From assembly GCF_010015445.1 (NCBI RefSeq), contig NC_053118.1:15482437-15546436 (forward strand): DNA of 64,000 nucleotides. The letters are read 5' to 3'. Both the position numbers and the translations under genes were made by a program. Source of the DNA: Perca fluviatilis. Lineage: Eukaryota > Chordata > Actinopteri > Perciformes > Percidae. The notes beneath the pieces were generated by a model. That model was not told the origin of the DNA. It saw only the letters and a list, made by a program, of their open reading frames with translations, and made no database searches. Below are positions 47,247 through 59,559 of this stretch, piece by piece (position 1 is the first letter of the stretch; each line of letters begins with the position of its first letter).

Positions 47247-48203
47247 CTGACAGAGAGAAAGCACTGTTCCCTCTCTTACCCTCTCTCAGACTAACACAGG
47301 GCCTTTCCGGCCCACTGCCTCTCCTGTTCAAATGTAACAATGCTCAGTGTGATTTGATGATGGCCTCAGTTCACCGGCCTCTGTGTGCACTGTATGTGTG
47401 TGTGTTTATTCAATTCCTATATCCAGACCCCTTTATGTTGTCTATGTGTTTGTGAATTATTATACTGTATATTATTACTTAATTGAAATGCTGTTGAGGA
47501 ATTTACAAACACGATCATATGAAATAATTTCATTATTTAAAGATAAGTGTATCCTATAATGATTTTCCGTTCTTCTTAATACATTTTTACCCAACTTAAC
47601 AACATTTATCTCCGGTCCAATTTCTTATTTTGTTTCCTAATGTTCTTTTGATTTCATCTCTCCTTATTTTTCTCAGTTTGTTTGTTTCCCAGCTTTTTAT
47701 TGTTGTTTGGTCGCATCAGTAAGTGGTCTCGGTTTCTTGACAATGTGGTTTCTTTTGACTTATGTACCCATCTTCATTTAGATACCCTCATGTCATTTTA
47801 TTTCCCCTGTCTCTTAAAAAGCAACCAAACACTCTATATCCATCTATATGTCCAAAAATGCTGCCTTCAGGCTACACACCTTTATCCATCCTCTCCAATT
47901 CGCTGTACACACACAGTGTGGTGTAATGTTGTTGTGTGTTGTCTTTATGTGCTTGGATTTCATGTTTGTCTTAATGTGTGTAAATGTTTATGTGACTGTC
48001 TTTATGTTTTTTGGGTGTATGTGTTTTTGCACATATGTATGTCTGCATAGATGTGTGTGTAAACAGTGCAATGTCATCTCCTGCCAACCAACCACAATTC
48101 AATGCAATATTGAATAAATACAAAGATTAAAATCGGCTGCAACAAACTCCTCACGTAAGTGCAACTTACATCATGGAGACAAAAAGTAAACTTTGCAGCA
48201 TTT
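47243..48203. other. Unique noncoding DNA
   Basis: TG-biased near 47930-48060 but otherwise unremarkable. The 122-codon frame at 47682-48050 is Cys/Val-rich because of that TG bias. Confidence 0.45.
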
Positions 48204-48213
48204 TGTGTGTGTG

Positions 48214-48251
<38 letters not shown>

Positions 48252-48274
48252 GTGTGTGTGTGTTTGTGTGTGTG
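48204..48274. repeat. Imperfect (TG)n microsatellite
   Basis: 71 bp of TG with CG, TT and TTT interruptions. Confidence 0.95.
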
Positions 48275-50419
48275 CGCAGGTGTTGGCTCTCCTCTCTATG
48301 CAAGCGCAGGCATTAAAACACATCAGGAGGCGGGGGGATATTGACTAGGCTGTGTCTCCCTCACATTCGTGTTTGGTCGGCAGGCAATCTACCAACCGTC
48401 AATCACAGAGAGGCGACCCAAGTTGGGGAACCATCAAACTGCCTGACTTCTGGTGTCAGTGCTGAGGGGGATCTATTTCAGCGTGACACGCCATCAGCTG
48501 CAAATCTAAAGAGGGCTCCATTGTCAGAGCGGTGGAAACACACAAGAATACACATATTCATGAAAGAGCGCCTACACCTGCACACACATGCATGCACTGT
48601 GCACCCACCTACATGTTTTAGTTCAGCCTGATAGAATATTTACATTCAACTAAATCCAATTCTTACTTTTTTCTTGTAAATTACAGTATATGCATGAGAA
48701 TTGTGATATTAGATACAATCAGTTTCTATAGAGAATCTGTTTTTGTTTAATCAACTTTGAATTATTTAGAGATTTACTACACATGTTCCTTTTTTTTCAA
48801 TTTTCATTTCTTTACAATATAAAACCACAGCATCATATCTTTTTTTGTATGTATTTATTATTATTTTAATCATAACAAATGAATATTATACACACCATCT
48901 AGCAATTAAATAATGCTAATCCATAAAGCAAATTAAAAATCAAATATCTTATTTTCCTCTTTACCTGTGTTCTTAAATTGGTTTGAATGTGACAATAATA
49001 AAGCATTGATGCCTTCCGGGGCTTATGATTATTGAAATCGATTGATAGAAAATTACTTCTCCGCTGGTAATAAAGCATTGCACTTTGCCTAACCTTTGAA
49101 CTTTTGCCACTGTTGCCCCTGGCTCTTCGGCGGCCATGGATGATAAAGTTCAACGTGACGTTCAGACACATTTAAGTTCCCCCTTTCTTTGAATACAATT
49201 AAAAGGGTGTTCTGTGTTCTTCCATGAGAGTGACTGATCCAAACCTCATTGGAATAAATGCAGTCATTAATAAAACAAAAATAACGAAATGCATTTCAAA
49301 CAACAAAACCATAGGTGTTAAATCTTGTTTTTTTTAACCCTAACCCTCTTTTTTTTTAAATATAACCCTTAAAATATATTAGACTCCATTGTTTTGCACA
49401 AGGAACACGTTTGTCTGAATAAGCCCCTTCCATGTTTTAACTTATTAAGTACCTTTAACACCACAGTCTCATATGAATTCCTTAGGCGTAACCACTCTCA
49501 GGCCGTTATACCAAAGTCATTTAAACACTGCCCCCAAATTAACTAACGACATGAAGCATTACTTAAGCAAAGCATATTGATCCTAATTTAAATGTACAAC
49601 TATATGCATATTGATTATGTGGAAACCATTATCCCCACGATTCAAGGAGCAGAAGCATATCTTATTGTTAATTATTTCTCAGGCATAAGATAGTGGTATG
49701 GGACAGACATTAAAGAGCTTTAGCTTAATAATTATGTAAGGCTGAAAGAAAACCGAGATAAATGTTGTTTATGATGCATGAAGCAGTGTGTACTTAAAGA
49801 GTACTCACGGATGATTTGTCATTTTTTGCTTTGTACATACGAGGAGAGAGGCAGCGGCAGAGAGAGGCCTCATTCCTTACTATCAGTAACATAGGACGGC
49901 AAAGTATCGTGGACCGCCATCGTTGAAAAGTTTTTCTGATCAAGCCAAAAAGTGATTCACAGCTGTCATCAATCTCCATCTTATCCCTCAAAACACGTTG
50001 TTCTTCTTTGCTTTAAAGTCTCTTTCTATCGCCATCATAAAGGGTTACAAATCATACAAAATTGCTGTAAATATGTAATAATACCAACAACAAAAATTAG
50101 CAGGATGCAAGGTGGATACCGCAGTAATTGAGCAAGCCTCCATCAGGAGTGAATGTTGACAGAATGAGACATTGTACTTTTGAGCCATGAAATTACAGGC
50201 TGGTAAGCCCAAGGCAGTCGCCAGGTGTGACTGATGCAATCACGGCCTGCTTGGACAAACGCAGCAGTGTGCAACAGCATTCCTACTTGTCAATCACGTT
50301 ATAGATCTCCAGGACATAACTCATCACAAGCACCAAAGATAAATTATGAAGTTAGTTGATGAATTGTGTGCAATACCTCCCAGTTTTGAGATATTTCGAA
50401 AATGTACTCCATATAGTAT
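48275..50419. other. Unique noncoding DNA
   Basis: The part 48341-48560 is repeat-free with mixed GC and could be conserved noncoding DNA. A two-unit AACCCTAACCCT is at 49336-49347. The remainder is AT-rich with no coding signal. Confidence 0.4.
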
Positions 50420-50880
50420 GGGCTTCTATGGCTTGTTTTCCTTTTTTCATTTTATGCTGCTTTATATTTCTGCTCCGCTACATTTTGGAGGCAAATATTG
50501 TACTTTTTACTCACCTACTGTACATCCATTTGACAGCTTTAGTTACTCTGCAGATTGAAATTAGTAACACATAATTAAAATGAACTAATATATGTTGTTG
50601 TGTTAGCCAGCAGTATATCAAGTAATTGAAATTATCCCCACCTTTACCAGCCACATTAAAGTGACATACAATCATAATTAAGTAACATAATATATCAATC
50701 TGAAATGGGCTATTCTGCATAATGAGTACTTTTACCTTCGGTACTATGCAACAATTTTGATGCTAATTCTTTTGCAATTTAACTTGAGTACAATTTTGAA
50801 TGCAGGATGTTGTTTTACAATGTAGTATTTTTATTTGTACTTACAGTAAGTAAAATATCCAAATACTTCCTCCACTACTG
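50420..50880 (-). mobile_element. hAT-like non-autonomous element, one end preserved
   Basis: Ends AATACTTCCTCCACTACTG at 50880, so the minus strand starts CAGTAGTGGAGGAAGTATTT. Subterminal AAGTA/TACTT words (GAGTACTTTTACCTTC, TTGTACTTACAGTAAG) are abundant. Interior words such as ATTCTGCATAATGAGTACTT and CTGCTCCGCTACATTTTGGA match a very common percomorph repeat from memory. The left end is lost and no duplication is seen. Confidence 0.7.
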
Positions 50881-52286
50881 TTTATCACTGGTCACATTTA
50901 AATTCATGGCAACTATTATAGATACTTGTATTTTACTCAATTGATTTTTTTTCTCTCCTGCTGCAATGTTTGTCCTCACGAATGGATTCACTACAGACAC
51001 ACAACTGGGGACTTCTATAATGGCTGCTACTGTAATCCTTTTGGGTGCACACTGGTTTGGCCTTAGTCTTATGTACTTGTATTGGCTTGGCCTTTGCACT
51101 AAACTGACAATTACATAGAGAAGTTGATAAAGTGAACAATAATTAGTGTAACTATTATTATGATATAATTATAATAAAAACAACACCTATTTCCCTTACC
51201 TTACATCTAATAATATAATTGTTGTGAGCAGGTCTGGTATTTACAAATGTGTTTCCCACTAATTGCAACTTCATTCCATTGAGCAAGTTCTATTTGAAGC
51301 TTGAACAGGAGGTGGTCTCAGTGGAGAGGTAACTGTGCTGTCCTCTACTGTACTGTGACAATTACAGTGAATCCCTCCCTGGTTCCCACACCTGTCCTCA
51401 GGGCACCAAGATTTATGTCTCTGTCCTGCCAATGAACCGCTGTGACCCTCACTTACAATCCTCCTGTCTCCTCCTGTGTAGTGTATGCTTGTGGGTGTGT
51501 ATGAGAATGAATGTACATGGTACACGGTGAATGCTTGTAACACTGCTGGGGGTCCCATATTGGGACAATTAAACTATTTCAATTGGCTAACACTGAACTC
51601 CATGGTCTAACAATGTACAACTCTCTTCTATTGGGACGTTTTACTCCCTGGCCAGAAAACTCTGGATATTTTCAAAATAAAACATGATTAATTTCCTTTC
51701 GAGTGGATGCACACACGTGGGTTTGTCACATTAACTATTAACTAAACTGCTCAGTCGTTGCTCAGTGAGAATGTTCTGTGATGATGAAATTAGCATCTGT
51801 AAAAATTAATCTGCGTATCAGCTTTTTACTTCAAGACCGCATGCACTTGTGATGGCATACAATATATCACCCAAATTATCATGTGTGGATTCAAATAAAT
51901 GTAAGCATGTTACCAAAAAAATGGTGTGAAAATACAATTGCAACCCATCCCTGTGTTCAAACTTGACTAGCGTCCTCTTCAGTAGACGGGAAAACAGTGG
52001 CTACTACAGTGTTTTCTCCAAATGCCAGCAACAATTAGAGTCATCTCCTCTCCGAGCTTTCGTGACACTCTCCTGATAGTGATAATATGCCGTCCTCATA
52101 AATAAGATGGGCTCATAAAGGACCCACAGGACACTGCTTAAATCCATCTGAAATATGCATAATACTCCCCTCCCCCTCTCTCCTACAGAGAGAAGTGAGA
52201 TGGGATAGCCATGTCCTATATAACATCGTGTCAGCTCATTTAGGCTCACACACAGCGTCAAATTTGATGTACATCAAGTATGATTG
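50881..52286. other. Unique noncoding DNA
   Basis: No repeat or coding signal recognised. Confidence 0.45.
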
Positions 52287-52852
52287 GGTAACACTTTACA
52301 ATAAGGTACACAAAAAATAGGTAGTTAATGATAAGTTACTGTTTTTGAAAGGGTAGTTACCCTTTTTCAGAAGGGTAACGAATGGTTAGTTACCCTTTTT
52401 CAGAAGGGGGTGTTACCCTTTTTCAGAAGGGTAACGAATGGTTAGTTACCCTTCTGAAAAGGGTAACTAACCATTCGTTACCCTTTCCGAAAAAGGGTAT
52501 GAACCATTCGTTACCCTTCTGAAAAAGGGTAACTACCCTTTTCAAAAAGGGTAACTAACCATTCGTTACCCTTCTGAAAAAGGGTAAGTAACCATTCGTT
52601 ACCCTTTTGAAAAAGGGTAACTTTTGAAAGGGTAACTACCCTTTTCAAAAAGGGTAACTAACCATTCGTTACCCTTCTGAAAAAGGGTAACTACCCTTTT
52701 CAAAAAGGGCAACTAACCATTCGTTACCTTTCTGAAAAAGGGTAACTACCCTTTTCAAAAAGGGTAACTAACCATTTGTTACCCACCCTTTCAAAAACAG
52801 TAACTAATCATTAACTACCTATTTTTTGTGTACCTTATTGTAAAGTGTTACC
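52287..52852. mobile_element. Fold-back DNA transposon with palindromic internal array
   Basis: Terminal inverted repeats of 68 bp start GGTAACACTTTACAATAAGG and differ at one position (A/T at base 47). Between them is an array of GGGTAAC/GTTACCC hairpin units. The left arm carries two copies of GGGTAACGAATGGT. The right arm carries seven copies of ACCATTCGTTACCC in the opposite sense, starting at 52470, 52503, 52558, 52591, 52661, 52716 and 52771, with intervals of 33, 55, 33, 70, 55 and 55 bp. The 55-bp unit is the 33-bp unit plus a 22-bp CTACCCTTTTCAAAAAGGGT hairpin. The orientation flips near 52460. It has no coding capacity. The GGTAACACTTTACAATAAG terminus is widespread in fish; I do not assign a superfamily. 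No clear target-site duplication. Confidence 0.88.
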
Positions 52853-54384
52853 AATGAACAAGCCAGAATCAAACATAGCATGAATGTATGATGATAGAGC
52901 TCCTGACACTTCTCTTTATAACAGGAAAGATTTTGCCAGGAAATACGAAAACATGCAATACGTCCAAAATTATCAATCTGGTTTCTATAAGAAATAAGTT
53001 GCATAAACTTTAACGTACTAAAACGCCACAAACCAAACTTAACTCCAATATTTCTATTATTGGGAAAGTGAATCAAGTTACGCTGCTCATCAAAGCAGAA
53101 GGAAGGCAATCTTATAGATCCCACGCTATCGAGGAACAGAGCTGAGAGAGAAAATATCGAGCTTTAAACGGTGGCTTTTAAAAGGTAAATGGAGTCAAAA
53201 TGCTTCAACCAATAAATTTGCCCCAAGAGACAAGAGGGAATGCGTAGCGGGCAGAATAATACATGTGGGCTAGGGGGTAATGAATTGGAAGGGATGCAGA
53301 AAATGTGCAGCTCTGAGCATGGCCCTTTGAAATGGATGGGGAGTTTTAAGAAAATACCGCTCAGATGCCCTCTGAAGCATCTTCGTCCAAGAGAGATGAC
53401 TCTCCTCCAGCTGATTCTGATGTTAGAACTCTCTGTATCCATAGGATCATATTGGATATGCACATTGGTTAATGCCACTATTACATGTAAGCAGTTGCGT
53501 ATTGTTGGGCTTAACAGTTTCTACAGCCATCTGTCCAACAGTGGGAGCTTCCTGTTGTGCTCAGGGCTCTACTCATTTGAACCCATTGCAGTCTTTAAAG
53601 CCAGTATTGCTCTTGGTACTGACTTTTGCAAAGTGAGTCAAGGATCTGTGTTCTCTGCCAGTCCACTTGAGCTTTTTGTTCATTTGAAAGGACTGAAGTG
53701 ATACTACATTTTTACTTGTAGCTAAAAACCTCACATATTCTGCTTGAGGATGAGGATGCTTCAGCTTCCCTTTTCCATATTCCAGGTTTTTCCTGCCATG
53801 CATGCTCTGCATATGTGGAATGCTCAGAAAACCTATGCAAAACAATTTGTATGATATCCTACAACAATAAGACAACCGCTGGCTGGTCGGGCCCCCTTAA
53901 GTATTGTTCCCAGGAGACAAACACACTATTCCTGGGTAAAAGTCCCCGGGACACGAACTCCGCTCCCCCACTTGAAAGCCCTGCGTTTTATGACCCACCC
54001 TGACCTCCTCCCTATGCGGACCAGAGTGGTCTTATACAGCAGCAGTCAATGTGGTGCATAGAGCAATAAATACGTGGAATGCACACACATTACAGTGCAT
54101 TACTTTTCATAGTTATTTGTACGAATAGCTCATGAGAACAGCATGGTCGCTTTAAAGGCTGTGTTCAGTGGCATGTTTTTCCTTCCTTGCTTTTTGCTGG
54201 ATATTTCCAGATCCTGCAAAGATGAGATCCCTACTTAGTTGAAGCACTTCGATCCCTAACAATCATTTTGAACAACTTTTAGCCACTTCCTGTGTTTCAA
54301 AACTGTCCTCCGAACAAAACGCTATGTTGTTTTTTTCAAGCAGCAGTTATGACTCATAGGTATGTTTACAGTGGCGGCACCCTC
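52853..54384. other. Unique noncoding DNA
   Basis: Repeat-free. A 153-codon plus frame (53240-53701) is the longest frame outside repeats, but shows no domain, signal peptide or splice context and has an opposing 104-codon frame; I treat it as chance. Confidence 0.4.
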
Positions 54385-54795
54385 TAGTTAGCCTCGTGAG
54401 ACCGTCCTGATCTCGCGAGCTCCAGTTTTCCACTCGCAGATCAGTCTGGCATCTTGAGATAGAGAAAATTTGGAGCCGTTAGCCAAACGACTGGGCCAAT
54501 CAGCGTTGGTTTTGAGGCGGGTTTAGGTGGTTACAAACAGATGGTTTATCCAATCAGCTAACCAGTACTTTCAGACAGCGGTAGCCCTAATTCTGTTAGC
54601 CGCTCGCTAATGCTTTTTTTCTCTAGGATCCTTCTTTTGGAATATGGAGCGGGAACCTGAAATGGTGCCTTTATTCCTAAATTCTCGTTACACAAACGGC
54701 AAATATCCTTTACCTACATGTTGCTTGCATGCTGAGCTAACGAGCTATGCTTTGCCTGCAATCCATCTGGCGGAGTCAGGTTACCCTCTAGTGGC
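54385..54795. repeat. Interspersed repeat (CCTCGTGAGACCGTCCTGAT family)
   Basis: GTTAGCCTCGTGAGACCGTC, CTCGCAGATCAGTCTGGCAT, CTTGAGATAGAGAAAATTTG and GCCAATCAGCGTTGGTTTTG form, from memory, a common percomorph repeat. CpG content is above the neighbourhood. The end near CTCTAGTGGC repeats the CTCTAGTTAG word at the left (54391-54400), possibly a duplication or short inverted end. Confidence 0.5.
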
Positions 54796-54960
54796 TTCCC
54801 ATAATTATTAAGGTAGTAAAGCACGAAGTAAGGTGACAAAGTATAAGAGGGCCAAATTATAGAGGCAGGTAGGAGCGAAGGATGGGTAAAACAAACGCAG
54901 GGTTCGTATTCCATTTCAAAATAAATATAAATGGCATTTTTGTATAACTTTAAAGAGTAA
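54796..54960. other. Unique noncoding DNA
   Basis: Nothing recognised. Confidence 0.4.
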
Positions 54961-55060
54961 ACTGTGTCACGTTCTGCTTCACGTGCGTAACCAGAAGTTA
55001 ATTAACGAAATGGATGATTTTAACCCAAACCACAATCTTTTTCTAAACTAAATTCTAAAA
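54961..55060 (+). repeat. Dispersed repeat fragment, copy B
   Basis: TTTTAACCCAAACCACAATC, then TTTTTCTAAACT, matches copy A (41716-41890) and, reversed, copy C (59280-59440). Confidence 0.5.
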
Positions 55061-58000
55061 AGAAATGGAGTGCATTATTTTTACAGGGCAGTAATTAATG
55101 CTTTTATTGTTTTGCATCTTGTCTTATTCCCCTGTTTTTCCCATTCCTCCAAAAGCTGGTAATTCGTGGTTGCAGTTTCTGTCCATTCTGCAACGATTTC
55201 TATATCATATAAGTAAGGACCATCTCTCTTTCTCCCTCTCTTGTGCTGCTGGGAAAAGGTGCCATATTCTAAAGTTTCATAGAGTGCGCAGGTTTGACAA
55301 GTACTTGTGGCGGCTGGCATTCTCTCCCGAGACCCTCTGAACTTCTCCTGCAGTCAGCTGATGAAATATTTAGCATTACAATAGCAGCCTCTTTAAGGGA
55401 GGAGGGTGTCACTGACTTGGATCTATTGTTGTGTTCCTGCACTGTTGTTGTGTGTTTTTGAGGACAGTCAGTGATATTTGGAATAATTGTTGTCAAGGTT
55501 ATTTTGTTTTCATGATCACTTCTTGCTTCTCAGATTGGCAAGCAACTGCGGAGTGCCTTTGGATATTTCTATGGCATGGCAATATAAACAACACCGATAA
55601 AGTCTCCAAGAAGCAGAGGAACACACAGCCTCGAAGGCAAGATGTGTAAAAATCTTGCTCTCAGCTGCAAATATGTAAAGGTTGTCATTGTAATGACAGC
55701 TTTTTGTCACAAAATCTGTGTTTACAGCATGGATTTCCTTGGCAGAATACAATCCATAATGACTTGGGGAATTTAACTCAGCTTTTATTTCTTTTCTTCA
55801 TCAAGAGTGTTGAAAAATAGATGGAATTGGGGACAGTGCAAGGTGTTGTATTCAATATAAGGGCTTTCATGTGATAAATTGAACGTTATTCATATATGAG
55901 TGCACACTGTTTTTTGGTTATTCTGGAGAGAAGTTGCTTCTCGCTGCCCAGGGACACTTTTCCTTTTAACTGAGAAGCCGTTCAGGAGCGGTTTAGGAGA
56001 GGAGGGGGGTGTGTTGGTGGGTGGGTGGGGAATCTCTACAGACCTTGGTACAATTACTGTGCCTTCCCCTCTCCTTCCGCACCACTTCTGGCCACGCTCT
56101 CGGCGCACCTCTGGGAATAGAAAGGCCCAGCTATCTGGCAGAAGATTTGGTCAGTCAGGCATCAAATGCAGGGCCCTCTTCTCACACTCTGTGCCGGGGG
56201 TGGGCACGCCGAGGGACCTGCATTGTGCATTTTCACACACTTCTCTCAGGGGCCGCAGGAATCCTTAGCCTTCGGAAGGAAAAGTGGTTAGAGAGAGAGC
56301 AAGAGAGGCAGAGAGACACAGAAGGAGGGAGAGTGATGGGGTGAATGAGGGAAAGTGGTGGAGAAAGAGTGAGAAAGGTTGAGGGAGGGAGAAGGAGAGA
56401 AGGGAGTAAAATAGGTCCAGAGGCGAGACAAAAAGCATTAAGGCTGCGGGCAACCTCAAGGAGAAAAACAACAGCTCATCGGACACTGGGATGGTTCTCT
56501 CTCTTTCTGTCTTTTTGTTTGTTTTTCTGTCTATATGTCTGCCCCACCCCACCACCACCATCACCCCTTTCTGTTCCTGACTGGTAAAAAAGGTTTTATT
56601 CAGGGGTTTTGGAGAGTTGACCCTTTGTGGGTGTGTGACAGAAATGGCCATGGGCTATAGGGCTCAGGGTCAGGATGGAAGCCGTGAAATGTATTTCTAT
56701 TTATGGTTTCAGGGCACTGTACTTGTTCAAAGGCTAATGTCACACAAGCATTTCTTTATTTGAGAAAAGGAAGGTGTTTTAGAAAGGTGTAAGCCCCCCA
56801 AGCAACAAATCTCCATCAGCAAGCCAGGAGACCCTCTCATTTCCCTCAACTATCTCCACACAAAATGTGATTGGTTCTCAGATCAGCTCAAACTTTTTTG
56901 ACACAAAGGGCGAAAGGCCAACAGATATTATTTGTCTGTGAGCACTGGGGCAAACAATAACAGAGTATAGTTTGTGAAGCATATAACAACTGAAAAAATA
57001 ACTTATACGTCACATCACCAGCATGAATATATCTGAAAATATGTCCTCAAAGTAGCAACAAAACAGCTTGCGTTCATGGTTATAGTCTCAATTTAAATTT
57101 AAATATATAATATTTTTTTATAATATTAAACAAATTGAAAATCAATTGTTACCACAAAGAAGTGTTTTTAACGTAACAAATAGAAGAAATGTCTAAGAAT
57201 TTCCTCTTCCCAGAAGTCCTTTAAGTGACAGAACAAAGCTCATAGTGCACCATCCTTTAAGTGGACTAAAAACAATGTAATGTCACATTTACATTATCAT
57301 GCTTCCCAGTGTTCCTTCGGCAGGTCTGTGTGAAGCAGAATGTCCCCTTTTATCATTTTGGGAAAAACACATGTTGAGGGCATTGTATACCCTAATGAAA
57401 GAAGTGAATGATAAGGGAATGATGTGACACCTTGTTTTCCCTGCTGTGTATGTGTGTAAGTGCGTGTGCGCTGTGTTTCTGGTGAAAGAAGGAATGATAA
57501 GTCCTAAAATGAATTAATGTAACACAGATATACTGCACCGTACAGTTGTCCATTATGAAATGATGCAGTGCCCCTATAATTGTTATGTCATTTGTTGAAA
57601 ACATCAAGTTTTATACAATATCTTTTCTGAGAAGTTTACTAATATCTACAAGATAAATCATGACACATTTTTGTATTAGTTCTAACAAAATGCACACTGA
57701 ATGCTTTTCATCCAAATGTTTATTTGATTTTATCCAGAATGTGTCCATCCAACCTCTCATAGATCTGACAAAGCTGCCCCATATCTTCTAAATTAATTCC
57801 TCACCATTTACTATGTTATCCACAGTGATTATACGATTTCCACAACAATTTGGCACTTCACATCCCAACTGAAGGTAATATTGCTCTTCTTCATTGCCTC
57901 AAAATGTTGTCCTTGTATCACAGCATTGAAAAAACAGCCTATGTATCATTCACACTGGATAAATCTCTGCTACTAACATGCGAGTCTTTAAAGGGATTAT

Positions 58001-59279
58001 AAAGTCAAACGAAAGACCCCTCTTCTTGAGGCGGGTAGTGTATGAATATTATTATTGTTGTGCATCTCTGTGAAAAAGGGAGAGAGACTTCCCAGCCATC
58101 TTTATTGCAGTGTTAAGGCCCAGGTAATGCCTCAGAATAATGCATGATAAGGCAAACATAGGCACTCCTTTCAAAATATTCAAATGTGATCAGCCGAGTG
58201 GAAAATAAAGGTACGTGAATGGGTGGAATGACTTCCCTCTTCTCTATACTCCTTCATAGTATTCATATCGCCATTCATTTTCTTGTTACTTATTTACTTT
58301 CAAAGTGACCCTGACACAGGAGGAACACACAATCTGATATTTTAAGGGAACTAATGTTTCTGATCAATGTGGTATAAGTACTGTTGAAATGTTATTATTT
58401 TCTTGTGAACAGTCACAACCACAACTTTGTTCAACTCTGGAGCCGTAACATTGATATAAAGCACATTTAGGTATTTTGTTCCTATATGATCAAAGATGAG
58501 ATCAGGCATAGAGCGTTTTCCGAGGTTTCACCTCATGTTATTCACATTACTTTATTGTTTTAGCAGTCTGCAGTTTATTCCTTCCAATGTACCAAATGTA
58601 CAGACGTTAGTTGCAACGTTAGTTAGCTAGCAACGTACTGTAAGCACTGACCGTGTGCGGTCGCTGTGTGCCTGTGTGTTTTTCTCAGAAACTCCACTTC
58701 TCGCTGTTATTTTATTTTTCTCCAGCCTCTCTCCCTTTTCCTCTAATTTCTGTCAATTTATGAACTTTTTGTGCCCACCCACAGCTTTTTATTGACTTTT
58801 TATGCAACTGTGCCACATCTAAAATTGCACTTGCGTTCCAATACAATAGTTTATTTTTACTATGGTGGGAAACTGGTTAGAAGAATGAAAATATGCCCCT
58901 AAAATTGTGTAAACCACAGGTACTGTGTTTATGCTCTTCATGGGTATTCCATCTCCACTAATCCATCAATCGTTTTTTTTTTTTTTTTTACTTCCCAAAG
59001 CCCATGTTCGGGGACTTCCCTCAAATTAGCTTTACAATGCACTTTCTCATAGACTGTGTACAAATCCTATGATTAGCAGACTGAAATCTGAACTATGGAC
59101 CTGACCTAAACATGAACCATCTTTAACCTGAGCCCAAAAACCCTTTTGATTAATGGTATTGCTGTAAGCAGTAACAACATGTCCTCATTCCTAAACAACA
59201 CACTAGGTCTTTTGCTAATGATTCCCAAATTATATTTTATCAGTGATCTATTCATCACGACTATTCAATTTAACGTTGG
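55061..59279. other. Unique noncoding DNA
   Basis: A GC-richer, CpG-containing part lies at about 55970-56280 and a GA-rich tract at 56285-56405. Poly-T at 58974-58989. Overlapping frames of 110-128 codons at 55900-56650 are low-complexity or lack domains. Confidence 0.4.
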
Positions 59280-59440
59280 GAAACTGTCACAGTTTAAACA
59301 TGTGGTAAACATTGTGAAAGGGAACTACTTAGCTAAGTTTAGGCAAAATATCTTCTTGGTTATGTTTCGGAAAAGATCATGGTTTGGGTTAAAATTAGTA
59401 AGTTTGTTACGGACAAAAGCCCATGACGTAGTTACCTCTA
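59280..59440 (-). repeat. Dispersed repeat fragment, copy C (reverse)
   Basis: On the minus strand it reads TTTTAACCCAAACCATGATC, TTTTCCGAAACATAACCAAG, the same family as copies A and B. Confidence 0.5.
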
Positions 59441-59559
59441 TGATGGGGTTACACAGTAACATAGTAACGTAGCTACGTTGGTTAACTTAAAAAACAATAT
59501 TGATTTTTGGGTTCACACAAACAACAGTATCCCCTGTCCCTACGCAGACTTTGCCAATA

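Noticed and set aside
49336..49347. Interstitial telomere (AACCCTAACCCT)
   Set aside because: Only two units, flanked by T runs; too short to indicate a telomere fusion.
52370..52790. CRISPR-like array (palindromic repeats at 33/55-bp spacing)
   Set aside because: The spacers are not unique, the array sits between transposon inverted repeats, and the DNA is vertebrate.
53240..53701. 153-codon plus-strand frame
   Set aside because: Longest frame outside repeats, but no domain, signal peptide, splice context or codon pattern that I can see, and it faces an overlapping 104-codon frame on the other strand.
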